A DNA stretch of 64,000 bases from Lentzea pudingi (GCF_014646255.1 NZ_BMNC01000004.1:202480-266479), one strand, 5' to 3'; counted from the stretch's first letter, positions 7,163 to 16,726 are shown. Numbers and translations are program-made. The notes: generated by a model not told the origin, from the sequence alone.

Positions 7163-9664
7163 ATGCTGAAGCTAGCCGCGAAGATGCTGCGCCACCGCAA
7201 GGGCAGTGCGGTCGCCACCCTGCTGGCCTTGACGGCCGGGGTGGTGCTCTTGATGTCGATGGGACTCCTGGTGGAGTCCGGCCTGCGGTTCGAGGCCGCG
7301 TCGAAGCGCTACGCCGCAACGGATGTCGTCGTCGCCGATCGCGACATCACGTTCACGACGAACGGCCAGAACGTCACCGTGCCGCTGCCTGAGGGAGGCA
7401 CTCTCCCGGCCTCGATGGTCGAGCGGCTCCGGCAGGTACCGGGCGTGGCCACGGTTGTGGCGGACACGTCGGTGACGGCGATCCTGGAGAACGGCGGGGC
7501 CACCGGGCACGGGTGGAGCAGCACGGTTCTCACTCCCTACCAGCTGACCAAGGGCGTCCAGCCCAAGAACGACACCGAGGTCGCGCTGGACGAACGCCTG
7601 GCCGGCTCGGTGGTGCCCGGCGACGAGGTCCCGATCCTGATGGAGGGGACGGCGCGCGTGTACCGGGTCAGCGGCCTCGTGCGCGACGCCGGTCCCCGGC
7701 CTGGCCCTGACGCGTCGCCCGCGGTGTTCTTCACCGACGAGCACGCGGCGGCCGTGCACCCGCGGCAGGGCCGGGTCGACGCCGTCGGCGTCATCGCCGA
7801 GCCAGGCGCCGACCGCGCCGCACTGGTCGCCGACGTGCGCGAGCTGGCCACAGAGGCCGGTTTCAAGGCCTACGCCGGTGCCGAGCGCGGGCAGCTGGAA
7901 CAGTCCGCGGAGCTGGCGGCCAGCGACATGCTGATCCAGCTCGGCACCGTCTTCGGCGGATTCGTGGCGCTGCTGGTGATGTTCGTCGTGGCCGGGACCA
8001 TCGGCCTCTCGGTCCGGCACCGGCGACGCGACCTCGCGTTGCTCCGGGCCGTCGCCGCGACTCCGGGCCAGATCGCCCGGTTGATCCTGACCGAGGTGGG
8101 GCTGCTCGGTCTGGTGTCGGTCGTGATCGGTGTGCCCTCCGGCTGGTTCGCCACTCGATGGGTGCGCGGGGAGCTGGTCGACCGCGGGTTCATCCCGGAC
8201 ACGTTCCCCTTCAGCAGCGGTGCGCTGACCGCGGCCGCCGTGGTGGGGGCGACAGTGGCGGTGGCGGTGGGGGCCGCGCTGATCGCCGCCCGCCGGACGG
8301 TGCTGATCCGCCCGACGGAGGCGCTCGGCGAGATCGCCGTGGAACCCGCTCGGAACAGCAAGATCCGGCTGTTCGCCGGGTTCGCCACCCTGGCCGGTGC
8401 CATCTACCTGACCACGCTCGGCACGACGCAGAAGGGGAACGCCGCCCTCGGCACCGCGCTCGGCATGCTGTCCGCGCTCATCCTCGCGGTCGCCCTGCTC
8501 GCCCCCTGGATCAACCGGGTGGCCGCCCGGCTGCTCGGCCCGGTGCTGCGCGCGGTGTGGGGCGACAGCGGCTACCTGGCCGCGGCGAACCTGCGCGCCA
8601 CCGCCCAGAGCATGGTCACCGTGCTGACCGCACTGGTGCTGACCGTCGGCCTCGGTGGCTCGATCTGGTTCCTCCAGGACAACCTGCTGCGGCAGACCGT
8701 CACCCAGACCCGCGCCGGGATGCTCGCCCAGCACTCCGTGGAGTCCGCCGCCGGCCTGCCTGAGAGCGCTCTCGCAGAGATGCGCGAGATTCCCGGCGTG
8801 GTGGCCGCGACAGGAGTGCGGAACACCTCGATCATCCTCGGCGGGAGCGGGGAAAGCGGTGGTGTGCAGGCGATCGATCCGGACGGCGTCGAGCACACCA
8901 TGGACCTGGAGGTTCGCAGCGGAAGCCTGGCCGACCTGCGCGGGTCCGCCATGGCGGTGTCGGCCCTGCAAGCCGATTCGAACGGCTGGCAAGTCGGCGA
9001 CCAGGCCGAGGTGTGGCTCGGTGACGGCACACCGGCCGCCCTGCGCATCGTGGCGATCTACGGCCGGGGCATAGGTTTCGGCGACTTCACCGTCACCAAG
9101 GACGTCATCGCGGGCCACACCGCCTCCACCGGCTACGAGCGGATCCTCGTCCGCGCGGAACCGGGCACCGACATCACCACCGCCCTGGCCGGCGTCACCG
9201 GCCGGTACCCCGGCAGCACCGTGACGAACACGGCCGGGCACGTGGGCCGGCTCGCCGGCGACCTGGCACTCAGCGCCTGGATGAACAAGCTGCTGATGGG
9301 CATCATGATCGGTTACGCCGCCATGGCCGCCGCCAGCACCATGGTCATGGCCGCTCTCACCCGGGGCCGTGAACTGGCTTCACTGCGCATGGTCGGCGTC
9401 ACCCGGAAGCAGGTGAAGAGGATGGTCCACGCGGAACAGTCCGGCCTGCTCGGCGTTTCCCTGCTCATCGGCGGAACCATCGCGGCAATCACATTGGTGT
9501 CGGTGGTGCGCACTCTCACCGGGCAGAGCGTTCCTTACGTCCCCCCGCTGGGATGGGTGTCCATCATCGGCGGCACGGCGCTGCTCGCCCTGCTCACCAC
9601 CATCCTGCCCATCGCACGACTGCTCCGCGTCCCACCGATCGCCGCCATCGGCGTCAAGGAGTGA
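7163..9664 (+). CDS. FtsX-like ABC transporter permease
   Basis: An 833-residue permease with an N-terminal transmembrane helix (about residues 18-40), a large extracytoplasmic domain and two FtsX core domains. The first is near residue 263 with SVRHRRRDLALLRAVAATP, and the second near residue 706 with TRGRELASLRMVGVTRKQ. The double-FtsX layout matches actinobacterial exporters and mechanotransmission-type transporters linked to antimicrobial-peptide or lipid handling. It partners with the preceding ATPase. A strong hairpin follows the stop, and a two-component system converges on it from the other side. Confidence 0.9.
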   Translation: MLKLAAKMLRHRKGSAVATLLALTAGVVLLMSMGLLVESGLRFEAASKRYAATDVVVADRDITFTTNGQNVTVPLPEGGTLPASMVERLRQVPGVATVVADTSVTAILENGGATGHGWSSTVLTPYQLTKGVQPKNDTEVALDERLAGSVVPGDEVPILMEGTARVYRVSGLVRDAGPRPGPDASPAVFFTDEHAAAVHPRQGRVDAVGVIAEPGADRAALVADVRELATEAGFKAYAGAERGQLEQSAELAASDMLIQLGTVFGGFVALLVMFVVAGTIGLSVRHRRRDLALLRAVAATPGQIARLILTEVGLLGLVSVVIGVPSGWFATRWVRGELVDRGFIPDTFPFSSGALTAAAVVGATVAVAVGAALIAARRTVLIRPTEALGEIAVEPARNSKIRLFAGFATLAGAIYLTTLGTTQKGNAALGTALGMLSALILAVALLAPWINRVAARLLGPVLRAVWGDSGYLAAANLRATAQSMVTVLTALVLTVGLGGSIWFLQDNLLRQTVTQTRAGMLAQHSVESAAGLPESALAEMREIPGVVAATGVRNTSIILGGSGESGGVQAIDPDGVEHTMDLEVRSGSLADLRGSAMAVSALQADSNGWQVGDQAEVWLGDGTPAALRIVAIYGRGIGFGDFTVTKDVIAGHTASTGYERILVRAEPGTDITTALAGVTGRYPGSTVTNTAGHVGRLAGDLALSAWMNKLLMGIMIGYAAMAAASTMVMAALTRGRELASLRMVGVTRKQVKRMVHAEQSGLLGVSLLIGGTIAAITLVSVVRTLTGQSVPYVPPLGWVSIIGGTALLALLTTILPIARLLRVPPIAAIGVKE

Positions 9665-9671
9665 CGGCCGC

Positions 9672-9751
9672 CGGGGACGGCGGACGTCCCCGATCCGGCC
9701 GCACGACAACCGATGGGCGTGTCCGCGCCGCCCGTCGGTTGTCGTCCGGCC
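9672..9751. terminator. two consecutive hairpins between convergent genes, bidirectional terminator
   Basis: A 7-bp stem (CGGGGAC at 9672 with GTCCCCG at 9686) is followed by a 17-bp stem, 9697-9713 with 9735-9751, complementary at 16 of 17 positions. It sits between the permease stop (9664) and the response-regulator stop (9819). No long T-run follows, as is usual in high-GC actinomycetes. Confidence 0.75.
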
Positions 9752-9818
9752 GAAGCCCGGAGTGGCAACGATCGACCGCCGCAGCGCGACTCCGCTCGCC
9801 GCCGCTGACGAACCGGCG

Positions 9819-10475
9819 CTACCTCGGTCCGGTGCCCTCGAGGTAGCGCAGGACCGCGGTGACGCGCCGGTCGCCCCGGTCGTCGGGTGCGAGGTCGAGT
9901 TTCGCGAAGATGCTGCGGATGTGCTTGTGCACTCCGCCTCCGGTGATGACGAGCTTCTCGGCGATGGCGGTGTTGCCGAGGCCTTGGGCCATGAGCGCGA
10001 GCACGTCGCGTTCCCGTGGGCTCAGCCGGCCGAGCGCGCTGGTGTTCGGGTTGCGGGCCAGTAGCTGGGCCACCACTTCGGGGTCCACGGCGGTGCCGCC
10101 GCCGGCCACCCGGTGCAGCGCGGTCAGGAACTCGTCGACCCGCCCGACGCGTTCCTTCAGCATGTAGCCGAGCCGGCTGGCGCCGCCGCTCAGCAGTTCG
10201 GTGGCGAACGTCTGCTCCACGTACGCCGAGAGCACGAGCACCGCGAGGCCGGGCCGGCGGCGCCGCGCTTCGACGGCTGCCAGGATCCCCTCGTCGGTGT
10301 GGGTGGGAGGCATCCGCACGTCGACGATGGCGACGTCCGGCTCGTGTTCCGCCACCGCGGCCAGGAACGATCCCGGCGTATCGGTGGTGGCCACCACGTC
10401 GAGCGATTCGGCGCGCAGCAGCAGCGCCAGCCCCTCTCGCAGCAGGGGGTCGTCTTCCGCGATCACGATCCGCAC
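9819..10475 (-). CDS. NarL/LuxR-family response regulator
   Basis: A 218-residue two-component regulator. The receiver domain has the acidic pair EDD at residues 7-9, the phospho-acceptor Asp52 in VAIVDVRMPP, and the conserved Lys in YMLKERVG. The C-terminal LuxR helix-turn-helix reads LSPRERDVLALMAQGLGNTA, then KHIRSIFAKLDL. The start is the GTG at 10475, which lies inside the kinase gene (13-bp overlap), so translation is coupled. Together with the kinase it probably controls the neighbouring exporter and the serine hydrolases. Confidence 0.9.
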   Translation of the reverse strand: MRIVIAEDDPLLREGLALLLRAESLDVVATTDTPGSFLAAVAEHEPDVAIVDVRMPPTHTDEGILAAVEARRRRPGLAVLVLSAYVEQTFATELLSGGASRLGYMLKERVGRVDEFLTALHRVAGGGTAVDPEVVAQLLARNPNTSALGRLSPRERDVLALMAQGLGNTAIAEKLVITGGGVHKHIRSIFAKLDLAPDDRGDRRVTAVLRYLEGTGPR

Positions 10476-11665
10476 GGCAGCTCCACTCGCATCGTCGTCG
10501 GCCCACCGGCTGGGCTGTCCAGGGCGAAGCGCCCGTCGTAGGCCTCGATCCGCCGGCGGATGCCGGCCAGGCCGGACCCGCCGCTCTCGTCCGCGCCGCC
10601 CCGCCCGTCGTCGTCGATCCGCAGCACCAGCCGATCGCCTCGCCTGGCCACCTGCACCGCGGCGGTCGTGGCGCTGCTGTGCTTGGTCACGTTGGAAAGG
10701 GCTTCGGCGACCACGAAGTACGCGGTGGCCTCGACGGAGGCGGCACACCGGCCCGGTACGTCCACCACCAGCTCGCAAGGCACGCCGCAGCTGCCCGCGA
10801 GGCCGGCCAGGGCGCCGGCGAGCCCGCGGTCGGCGAGCACGGGGGGCAGGATGCTGCGGGCCACGGCACGCAGTTCGGAAAGCGCTTGCTCGGCGGCGTC
10901 CTGAGCTCGGTCCAGCGCGGCGTGGGCCGCAGCGGGATCGCGGTCCACGGCCCGCCGGACGGCGCCGAGCAACACGTTCACCGTGACGAGCCGGTTCTGC
11001 GTGCCGTCGTGCAGCGACCGTTCGATGCGGCGCAGTTCGGCGGCGTGCGCGTCGAGGGCGGCGGCACGGGTGGCGGTCAGCTCGGCGATCCGCAGCGAGA
11101 GGTCAGCCCCCGGCGCAGGCACCAGCAGGTGCCGGCCCGGCCACTCCTGCACCCGCATGAGCGCCGGCCCGAACGCGACGACGAGGGCGCCGCAGAGCAC
11201 GCCGGCCATCCCGACGGCCCAGGGACCCTCGACGGTCCAGAAGAAGAAGCTGGGAGCGTTGTCCTCGGGCGGCAGCAGGTGGTACCAGAACGGGTACGTC
11301 GTGTTCTGCAGCATCGTGACCGGTAGCGCGAACCCCGTGAACCCGACGGCGAAGCCGACCGTGGCGTGCAGCAGCAGCCAGGCCAGCTCGCGCCGCACAG
11401 TCCCGTCGCGCAGCGCGGCGCGCGTCTCGCGCGGCACCGGGCCGGGGGCGAGAACATCGAGCCGGGCCCGTTCCCGGTTCGCGGCCGCCCGCAGCACACG
11501 CAGGGCGGAGGGCACCAGGAGAACGCCGACACCGACACAACTGAGCAGCGCGACCACGCCGACCCAGACGAGGACGGCCATCGCGAGCAATGCCGTGCCC
11601 AGGCCACCTATCAGGCGCGCGACGGCATCGAGCGACGCCCACAGGCGCTGCCACACCGGTGTCAT
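10463..11665 (-). CDS. DesK/NarX-type sensor histidine kinase
   Basis: A 400-residue membrane kinase. The N-terminal half has four or more hydrophobic segments (for example LLAMAVLVWVGVVALLSCVG and VGFAVGFTGFALPV), resembling the putative sensor domain of actinobacterial DesK-like kinases. The HisKA_3 motif is IERSLHDGTQNRL with the phosphorylated His in LHDG. The ATPase shows the N-box EALSNVTKHS and the G-box DDDGRGG..GSGLAGI. With most of the sensor buried in the membrane, it may sense the exporter or envelope stress rather than a soluble ligand. It overlaps its regulator gene. Confidence 0.9.
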   Translation of the reverse strand: MTPVWQRLWASLDAVARLIGGLGTALLAMAVLVWVGVVALLSCVGVGVLLVPSALRVLRAAANRERARLDVLAPGPVPRETRAALRDGTVRRELAWLLLHATVGFAVGFTGFALPVTMLQNTTYPFWYHLLPPEDNAPSFFFWTVEGPWAVGMAGVLCGALVVAFGPALMRVQEWPGRHLLVPAPGADLSLRIAELTATRAAALDAHAAELRRIERSLHDGTQNRLVTVNVLLGAVRRAVDRDPAAAHAALDRAQDAAEQALSELRAVARSILPPVLADRGLAGALAGLAGSCGVPCELVVDVPGRCAASVEATAYFVVAEALSNVTKHSSATTAAVQVARRGDRLVLRIDDDGRGGADESGGSGLAGIRRRIEAYDGRFALDSPAGGPTTMRVELPCGS

Positions 11666-11894
11666 TCCGCCTCCCGAGCCGGGACCCTATCCGATCACAG
11701 CGATCCCACATCGGATCGAGCCGGCTTGCCCGACGCCGCCGGCCCACCAGGACGAAAGGCAGCCCTGGCTTGGTGGTGCTACCACTACCTCGGTTGTTCA
11801 GTGAGCTGGATTGTCCACTTGGGAGCAGATGAGCAGCCTGGACCCAGTCGGCCATCGCAAGACCGACGTTCGTGGAACCCAGGAGTTGTCTGCA

Positions 11895-13067
11895 TTGTTC
11901 ACATCCTCTTCCCAACGATATCGACCTTCTTCCCGTGTGGCCGCCATGACGGCGGCGGCGGTCGCGGCGGGCGGTCTCGCGTTCGCCGGTCCAGCCGCCC
12001 AGGCCGAGCCCCGCGGCGATGCGGTGCAGCAGAGCATCGACAAGCTCGTCGGTGTCGACCGGCACCCGGGAGCGCTGGCCGCTGTCCGGGACCAGCGCGG
12101 CCGGACCCGCCACTACACGGCCGGGGTCGGTGACCTGCGGACCGGCGCCGAGGTGCCGGCGAACGGCAGGGTGCGGCTCGGCAGCGCGAGCAAGATGTTC
12201 ACCTCCGTGGTCGTGCTCCAGCTCGTCGGGGAGGGCAAGGTGGAGCTCGACGCGTCGGTCGAGAAGTACCTGCCGGGCCTGGTGCGGGCCAAGGGCGTGG
12301 ACGCCTCCAGGATCACGGTTCGCCAGCTGCTCCAGCACAACAGCGGCCTGCCCGACTACACCAGCACGATGTTCGAGCCCTTGGGGGACTTCTTCCCGTA
12401 CCGGCACGCCTACCTCGAACCGCGTGAGCTGCTCGACCTGGCGAACGCCCGGGAGGACGGCGGGCCCGCCGGCGGCGGTTGGTCCTACAGCAACACGAAC
12501 TACGTCCTGGCCGGGCTGATCGCCCAGCGGGTCACCGGCCGCCCGTTCAACGAACTGGTGACCACCAGGGTCATCGAGCGGATCGGTCTGCGCGACACGT
12601 ACGCACCCGAGGCCGGCGAACAGGACATCCGCGGCCGGCACCCCAAGGGCTACCAGCGCATCATCGCGACCCGCGAGCTGGTCGACTTCACGCGGATGGA
12701 CCCGAGCTGGGGCTGGGCGGCCGGCCAGCTGGTCTCCACGCCCGCCGACCTCAACACGTTCGTGCGCGCGCTGCTGGACGGCAAGTTGCTCGAACCGGCC
12801 CAGCTGGCCCAGATGCGCACCACCATCCCGACGGACCGGGAGTCGGGCCGGGGCTACGGACTCGGCATCTTCAGCATGCCGTTGAGCTGTGGGAAGGTCG
12901 CATGGGGCCACGGCGGCGACATCCCGGGCTACTCGACCCTCAACGCCGCCACCGACGACGGTCGCGCAACGACTCTCGTCGTCACCTCGCTCACCGGTTC
13001 GGTGAACGACAAGTCCGTCCCCGCGGACCGGGCCGCTCTCGTCGACGCCACGCTGTGCGCGAAGTGA
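11895..13067 (+). CDS. secreted serine hydrolase, beta-lactamase/DD-peptidase (S12) family
   Basis: A 390-residue exported enzyme. I chose the TTG at 11895 because AGGAG lies 9 nt upstream and the next residues form a normal signal peptide ending around GPAAQA; upstream in-frame starts lack this context. The active-site serine tetrad S97-A-S-K100 is in GSASKMFTS, the second motif is Y198-S-N200, and an HGG replaces the usual KTG (WGHGGDIPG). This family includes D-alanyl-D-alanine carboxypeptidases, esterases and class C beta-lactamases; sequence alone does not decide between them. A close paralogue follows in tandem. A hairpin at 13117 ends the transcript. Confidence 0.87.
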   Translation: MFTSSSQRYRPSSRVAAMTAAAVAAGGLAFAGPAAQAEPRGDAVQQSIDKLVGVDRHPGALAAVRDQRGRTRHYTAGVGDLRTGAEVPANGRVRLGSASKMFTSVVVLQLVGEGKVELDASVEKYLPGLVRAKGVDASRITVRQLLQHNSGLPDYTSTMFEPLGDFFPYRHAYLEPRELLDLANAREDGGPAGGGWSYSNTNYVLAGLIAQRVTGRPFNELVTTRVIERIGLRDTYAPEAGEQDIRGRHPKGYQRIIATRELVDFTRMDPSWGWAAGQLVSTPADLNTFVRALLDGKLLEPAQLAQMRTTIPTDRESGRGYGLGIFSMPLSCGKVAWGHGGDIPGYSTLNAATDDGRATTLVVTSLTGSVNDKSVPADRAALVDATLCAK

Positions 13068-13116
13068 ACGCCGGTCGGAGGGACGGCTCCTGAGTCCAGG
13101 AAGTCGCGTAGTACCA

Positions 13117-13160
13117 AGGGCTCTGGCGTGGTGCGTTGTCGCATCTCGCCAGAGCTCTTT
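13117..13160 (+). terminator. hairpin terminator after the first serine hydrolase
   Basis: Arms 13117-13128 and 13147-13158 pair at 11 of 12 positions with an 18-nt loop and are followed by TTT. It lies 50 bp after the stop codon and about 160 bp before the next gene, implying that the two hydrolases are separate transcripts. Confidence 0.7.
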
Positions 13161-13320
13161 CGCGCTGTGCGTTGCTCCGGTGCGGATCCGGCCGGTCGGC
13201 GACCGACCGGAGGTAGTGCTGGCTGTACCGGACTTGTGCAGTACGTGGGATCGCGAATGCGCCGGGACGATCGCGAAACTGTGCGTGTCAGTCACAACAG
13301 TCCAATTCGGAGAGTGTGCT

Positions 13321-14565
13321 TTGCCGAAAGATGAGAGTCCTACGACTGAAAACAGCCCGGCCCGCGTGCGCCGGCGTCGTGGTGTGTTCGCCGCGGCAGT
13401 AGCGGCGGCAGCGGTGGCCGGTCTCGCGGCGACCTCGATGGCGTCGGCGGGTGCGTTCGAGACCGGTTCGCGGCCGGCTCACGACAAGACGCTGCAGGCG
13501 GGCCTCGACGCGCTGGTCAAGCCCGGCGGGGTAGCGGACGGACTCCTGCCAGGGGCGCTGATGTCGGTGCGGAACCCCGACGGGCGCGTGACGAACTACA
13601 CCGCCGGTGTCGGTGACATCCGGACGAAGTCGAAGGTGCCGACCGACGGTTACGTGCGGATCGCCAGCAACACCAAGATGTTCGTCTCGGTGGCCGTGCT
13701 GCAACTGGCCGGCGACGGCAAGCTCGCGCTGGACGACACGGTGGAGAAGCACCTTCCCGGTGTGGTGCGGGGTACCGGTGCCGGTGCGGCGATCGACGGC
13801 CGGAACATGACGATCAGGCAGCTGCTGAACCACACCAGCGGCATGACCCGCGCGATGCCCCTCATGCCCAACGGGATCCTGCCGATCAAGGACAGGTACT
13901 TCGAGGCCAGGGAGCTGCTGGACGCCGCGCTGGCCGAGGCACCCACGTTCGCTCCCGGTCAGGACCGGGTGTGGGAGTACAGCAACGCCGGGTACGTCCT
14001 GCTCGGCCTGGTGACGCAGAAGGTCGCGGGACGTCCGCTCGCCGAGGTGATCACGGACCAGATCATCAACCGGATCGGGCTGAAGGAGACGTACTACCCG
14101 GGACCGGGCGACCGCGACATCCGTTCGCCGCACCCGCGGGGTTACCTGACGGCCACGGACGCCGAGGGCAAGCCGATCCCCGGCAAGCTGACCGACATCA
14201 CCCGGTTCGACCCGTCGATCGCCGGCGCCGCCGGGCAGATGATCGCCACTCCCAGCGACGTGAACAAGTTCCTCGTCGCTCTGCAGGCGGGGCAGCTGCT
14301 CAAGCCCCAGCAACTGGCGGAGATGCGCAAGACCATCACGGCACCCGGCTTCCCCGAGTCGTGGACCTACGGTCTGGGGGTCATCGGGATGAAGCTCAGC
14401 TGCGGGGTCATGGCGTACGGCCACGGCGGCGACGCCGACGGTTTCCAGAGTCGCACCGCGATCACCACTGACGGCCGGGCGGTCACCCTCGCCGTGACGA
14501 ACGACGAGGCGGGCCGCGGCGAGGTTCTCGCCTTCTTCGACAAGGCCCTGTGCGCCACGAAGTAG
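13321..14565 (+). CDS. secreted serine hydrolase, paralogue of the 11895 enzyme
   Basis: A 414-residue exported S12-type enzyme. The TTG at 13321 is preceded by GGAGAG with a 6-nt gap, and the first residues (PKDESPTTENSPARVRRRRG) lead into a hydrophobic signal sequence; both paralogues therefore use a TTG start. Catalytic motifs are S116-N-T-K119 (ASNTKMFVS), Y220-S-N222 (WEYSNAGYV) and YGHGGDADG. Sequence similarity to the previous gene runs over the whole catalytic domain, so this is a tandem duplication that has since diverged. Likely role: peptidoglycan-peptide or antibiotic hydrolysis outside the membrane. Confidence 0.87.
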   Translation: MPKDESPTTENSPARVRRRRGVFAAAVAAAAVAGLAATSMASAGAFETGSRPAHDKTLQAGLDALVKPGGVADGLLPGALMSVRNPDGRVTNYTAGVGDIRTKSKVPTDGYVRIASNTKMFVSVAVLQLAGDGKLALDDTVEKHLPGVVRGTGAGAAIDGRNMTIRQLLNHTSGMTRAMPLMPNGILPIKDRYFEARELLDAALAEAPTFAPGQDRVWEYSNAGYVLLGLVTQKVAGRPLAEVITDQIINRIGLKETYYPGPGDRDIRSPHPRGYLTATDAEGKPIPGKLTDITRFDPSIAGAAGQMIATPSDVNKFLVALQAGQLLKPQQLAEMRKTITAPGFPESWTYGLGVIGMKLSCGVMAYGHGGDADGFQSRTAITTDGRAVTLAVTNDEAGRGEVLAFFDKALCATK

Positions 14566-14585
14566 CAGTCGTTCTCGAGGACGCT

Positions 14586-14626
14586 CACCGGCCGGCGCGA
14601 TGGGGGAATCATCGCACCGGCCGGTG
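14586..14626. terminator. strong bidirectional terminator hairpin
   Basis: A 10-bp perfect outer stem (CACCGGCCGG with CCGGCCGGTG), one mismatched pair, and a 6-bp inner stem (GCGATG with CATCGC) close a 7-nt loop. It lies between the convergent serine-hydrolase (stop 14565) and oxidoreductase (stop 14663) genes. Confidence 0.8.
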
Positions 14627-14662
14627 GGTTCGTCGAACGACCCACCGGGGCGCGGCGCCGGT

Positions 14663-15616
14663 TCAGGGAACGAGCACGATCTTGCCGAAGGCGGCACCGG
14701 ACTCGAGCCTGTCATGCGCGTGCGCCGCGGCTGCGAGAGGGAACGCTTCGTCGATCGGACTGGCGACGGTGCCGCCGGCGACGAGCTCCAGAAGCTTCTC
14801 CATGCGTGCGCGGAGTTCCGCACGGCTGATCGAGGAGAGGCTGAGCATGAGCAGGGCCGGGGATGCCGTGAACCTGCCGAGCAGGGTCGAGCCGAAGTCC
14901 GGCGTGGGGAAACCCGCGACTCCTCCGCACAGCACGTACCGGCCGTTCGGAGCCAGCTTCTCCAGGAAGCGGTCGAACTCCGGGCCGCCGACCGGGTCGA
15001 TGATGACGTCGTAGTCCTCGTACGCCCGGGCATCGGCAAAACGATTGACCACAGTGGACGCACCCAGCGCCGCCAGCCGTTCACCACGAAGTGCGGTGCT
15101 GGTCACTGCCGTCACGGCGGCCCCGAGGTGGATGCCCAGCAGGGTCGCCATGAGCCCGACCCCACCACCGGCACCACGAACCAGGGTCTTGTCTGCTTCG
15201 CGCACCTGGGCACGTTCGAGCGACGTCAGAGCGGTCAACGCGTTGAACCCGAGCGCCACCGCTTCCGCCGCACCGACCTGGTCGGGAAGAGCGACGACAG
15301 CCTCGACTTCTGCCGTGACCAGTTCGGCATAGCCACCACCTGTCCGGTCCAGCATCGCGTAGACGCGTCGGCCGACCCACGCGTCGTCGACGTCCTCACC
15401 GGTCCCGACGACGACACCGGCCACCTCGATGCCCGGCACGAAACCGGGGGAGGAGGAACCACCGAACTCACCTCGGCGGGACATGACGTCGACGTGTCCC
15501 ACACCGGCCGCCTTGACTTCGACCAGCACCTCTCCCGGTCGCGGCCGAGGATCGGGGAGGTCGGCGAGGACAAGGTTTTCCGCGCCTCCGAACGCCTTCA
15601 GAACAACAGCCTTCAT
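14663..15616 (-). CDS. NAD(P)H:quinone-reductase-like MDR oxidoreductase
   Basis: A 317-residue medium-chain dehydrogenase/reductase of the zinc-free quinone oxidoreductase branch. The N-terminus MKAVVLKAFGG and the GroES-like domain with PGIEVAGVVVGTG are typical. The cofactor-binding region is VRGAGGGVGLMATLLG (GxGxxG-like). The zinc-ligand cysteines of alcohol dehydrogenases are absent. It is divergent from an AraC-type regulator 128 bp away, which probably controls it. A role in quinone or enone reduction and electrophile detoxification is inferred. Confidence 0.87.
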   Translation of the reverse strand: MKAVVLKAFGGAENLVLADLPDPRPRPGEVLVEVKAAGVGHVDVMSRRGEFGGSSSPGFVPGIEVAGVVVGTGEDVDDAWVGRRVYAMLDRTGGGYAELVTAEVEAVVALPDQVGAAEAVALGFNALTALTSLERAQVREADKTLVRGAGGGVGLMATLLGIHLGAAVTAVTSTALRGERLAALGASTVVNRFADARAYEDYDVIIDPVGGPEFDRFLEKLAPNGRYVLCGGVAGFPTPDFGSTLLGRFTASPALLMLSLSSISRAELRARMEKLLELVAGGTVASPIDEAFPLAAAAHAHDRLESGAAFGKIVLVP

Positions 15617-15744
15617 GATCGGTGTTTCTCCTCGGTGGGGGCTGCGTCCGAGTGGATCGCCCTTTCACTGTATGAGGCTCAAATCGGCACATGCCATGCG
15701 TAAATGCGCCTTATTCATACGCGATTGTGCCTACAGTCAAGGAC

Positions 15745-16680
15745 ATGGACGTGTTCAGCGATGTGATCGGCAGCATCCGGGCAGGGCGTCCGTCGTTCTG
15801 TCGCACTTCCGGCAGCGGCGCTTGGGGACGGAGCTTCGACGACTTCACCGGCGCCGGCTTCCACGTGCTGCTCCGTGGTTCGTGCTGGCTCCTGTTGCCC
15901 GGCCGGACGCCGTTGGCGCTCAGCCCGGGCGACGTCGTGCTCCTGCCGCACGGCACTCGGCACGGGTTGAGCGAGCGACCGGATCGGCCACTGGCCGATC
16001 TGCCGAAGGAGGCGAAACTCCCCTCGGGAGCCGATTTGCGAGCGGAAGTGCCGATCGACCCCGCGGAGGCGCACGCGGACATGGTGTGCGGCGCTTACGA
16101 GTTGCGGCTCCGGCCGCTGCACCCGTTCCTGCGGGCGCTGCCGGACGTCGTCCACGTGCCTGCGCGGGCGGGCCGGCACCCGGCGCTACGCGCGGCGGTC
16201 GACCTGTTGGCCGCCGATGTGGTGGACGCACTCCCCGGTGCTGACGCGGCGGTGCCCGCGCTCATCGACCTGGTGGTGATCTACACGCTCCGCGCGTGGT
16301 CGCAGGAGGAGTCCGAGCGCACAGCCAGCACCGGCTGGTGGGCCGCGCTGGCCGATCCCGCGATCGCCGAGGCGCTTCAGCACATGCACCGCGAACCAGG
16401 TCGCAAGTGGACGGTGCTGGAACTCGGTGAGGCAGTCGGCCTTTCCCGAACCGCGTTCACCCGGAGGTTCACCTCCATGATCGGTCAGCCCCCGCTGGTC
16501 TACCTGACGAACTGGAGGCTGGGCAGGGCAGCCCAACTGCTGCGGGAGACCGATGATCCCCTCGCCCTCATCGCGCGTCAGGTCGGCTACCGGTCCGAGT
16601 TCGCCTTCGCCAACGCCTTTCGCAGAGCGTTCGGCGTGCCACCGGGGCGGTTCCGGCGCGCTGAGCTACCGGTCGGGTAA
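15745..16680 (+). CDS. AraC-family transcriptional regulator with N-terminal cupin domain
   Basis: A 311-residue regulator. The N-terminal part (MDVFSDVIGSIRAG, LLLPGRTPLALSPGDVVLLP, HGTRHGL) is a cupin ligand-binding domain of the Cupin_6 type. The C-terminal part has two helix-turn-helix motifs: LGEAVGLSRTAFTRRF and IARQVGYRSEFAFANAFRRA. The ATG at 15745 is chosen because the family usually begins there; AAGGA is only one base away, so a GTG at 15727 is an alternative start. The 128-bp divergent spacer contains GCGTA..TACGC half-sites that could be the binding site. Probable activator of the quinone-reductase-like gene. Confidence 0.87.
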   Translation: MDVFSDVIGSIRAGRPSFCRTSGSGAWGRSFDDFTGAGFHVLLRGSCWLLLPGRTPLALSPGDVVLLPHGTRHGLSERPDRPLADLPKEAKLPSGADLRAEVPIDPAEAHADMVCGAYELRLRPLHPFLRALPDVVHVPARAGRHPALRAAVDLLAADVVDALPGADAAVPALIDLVVIYTLRAWSQEESERTASTGWWAALADPAIAEALQHMHREPGRKWTVLELGEAVGLSRTAFTRRFTSMIGQPPLVYLTNWRLGRAAQLLRETDDPLALIARQVGYRSEFAFANAFRRAFGVPPGRFRRAELPVG

Positions 16681-16726
16681 GTCCTCCACTTGCGGCAGCA
16701 CCAGCACTTCTACCGGCGAGGGCGTC

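Noticed and set aside
7172..9241. A 689-residue open frame antisense to the FtsX permease
   Set aside because: Same mirror-frame effect; no domain, and the sense strand encodes a well-defined permease.
11103..13295. A 730-residue minus-strand frame over the kinase 5' region and first serine hydrolase
   Set aside because: Overlaps real genes in other frames and lacks any domain.
13288..15087. A 599-residue minus-strand frame spanning the second serine hydrolase and the oxidoreductase
   Set aside because: It crosses two real genes and a terminator and has shadow composition only.
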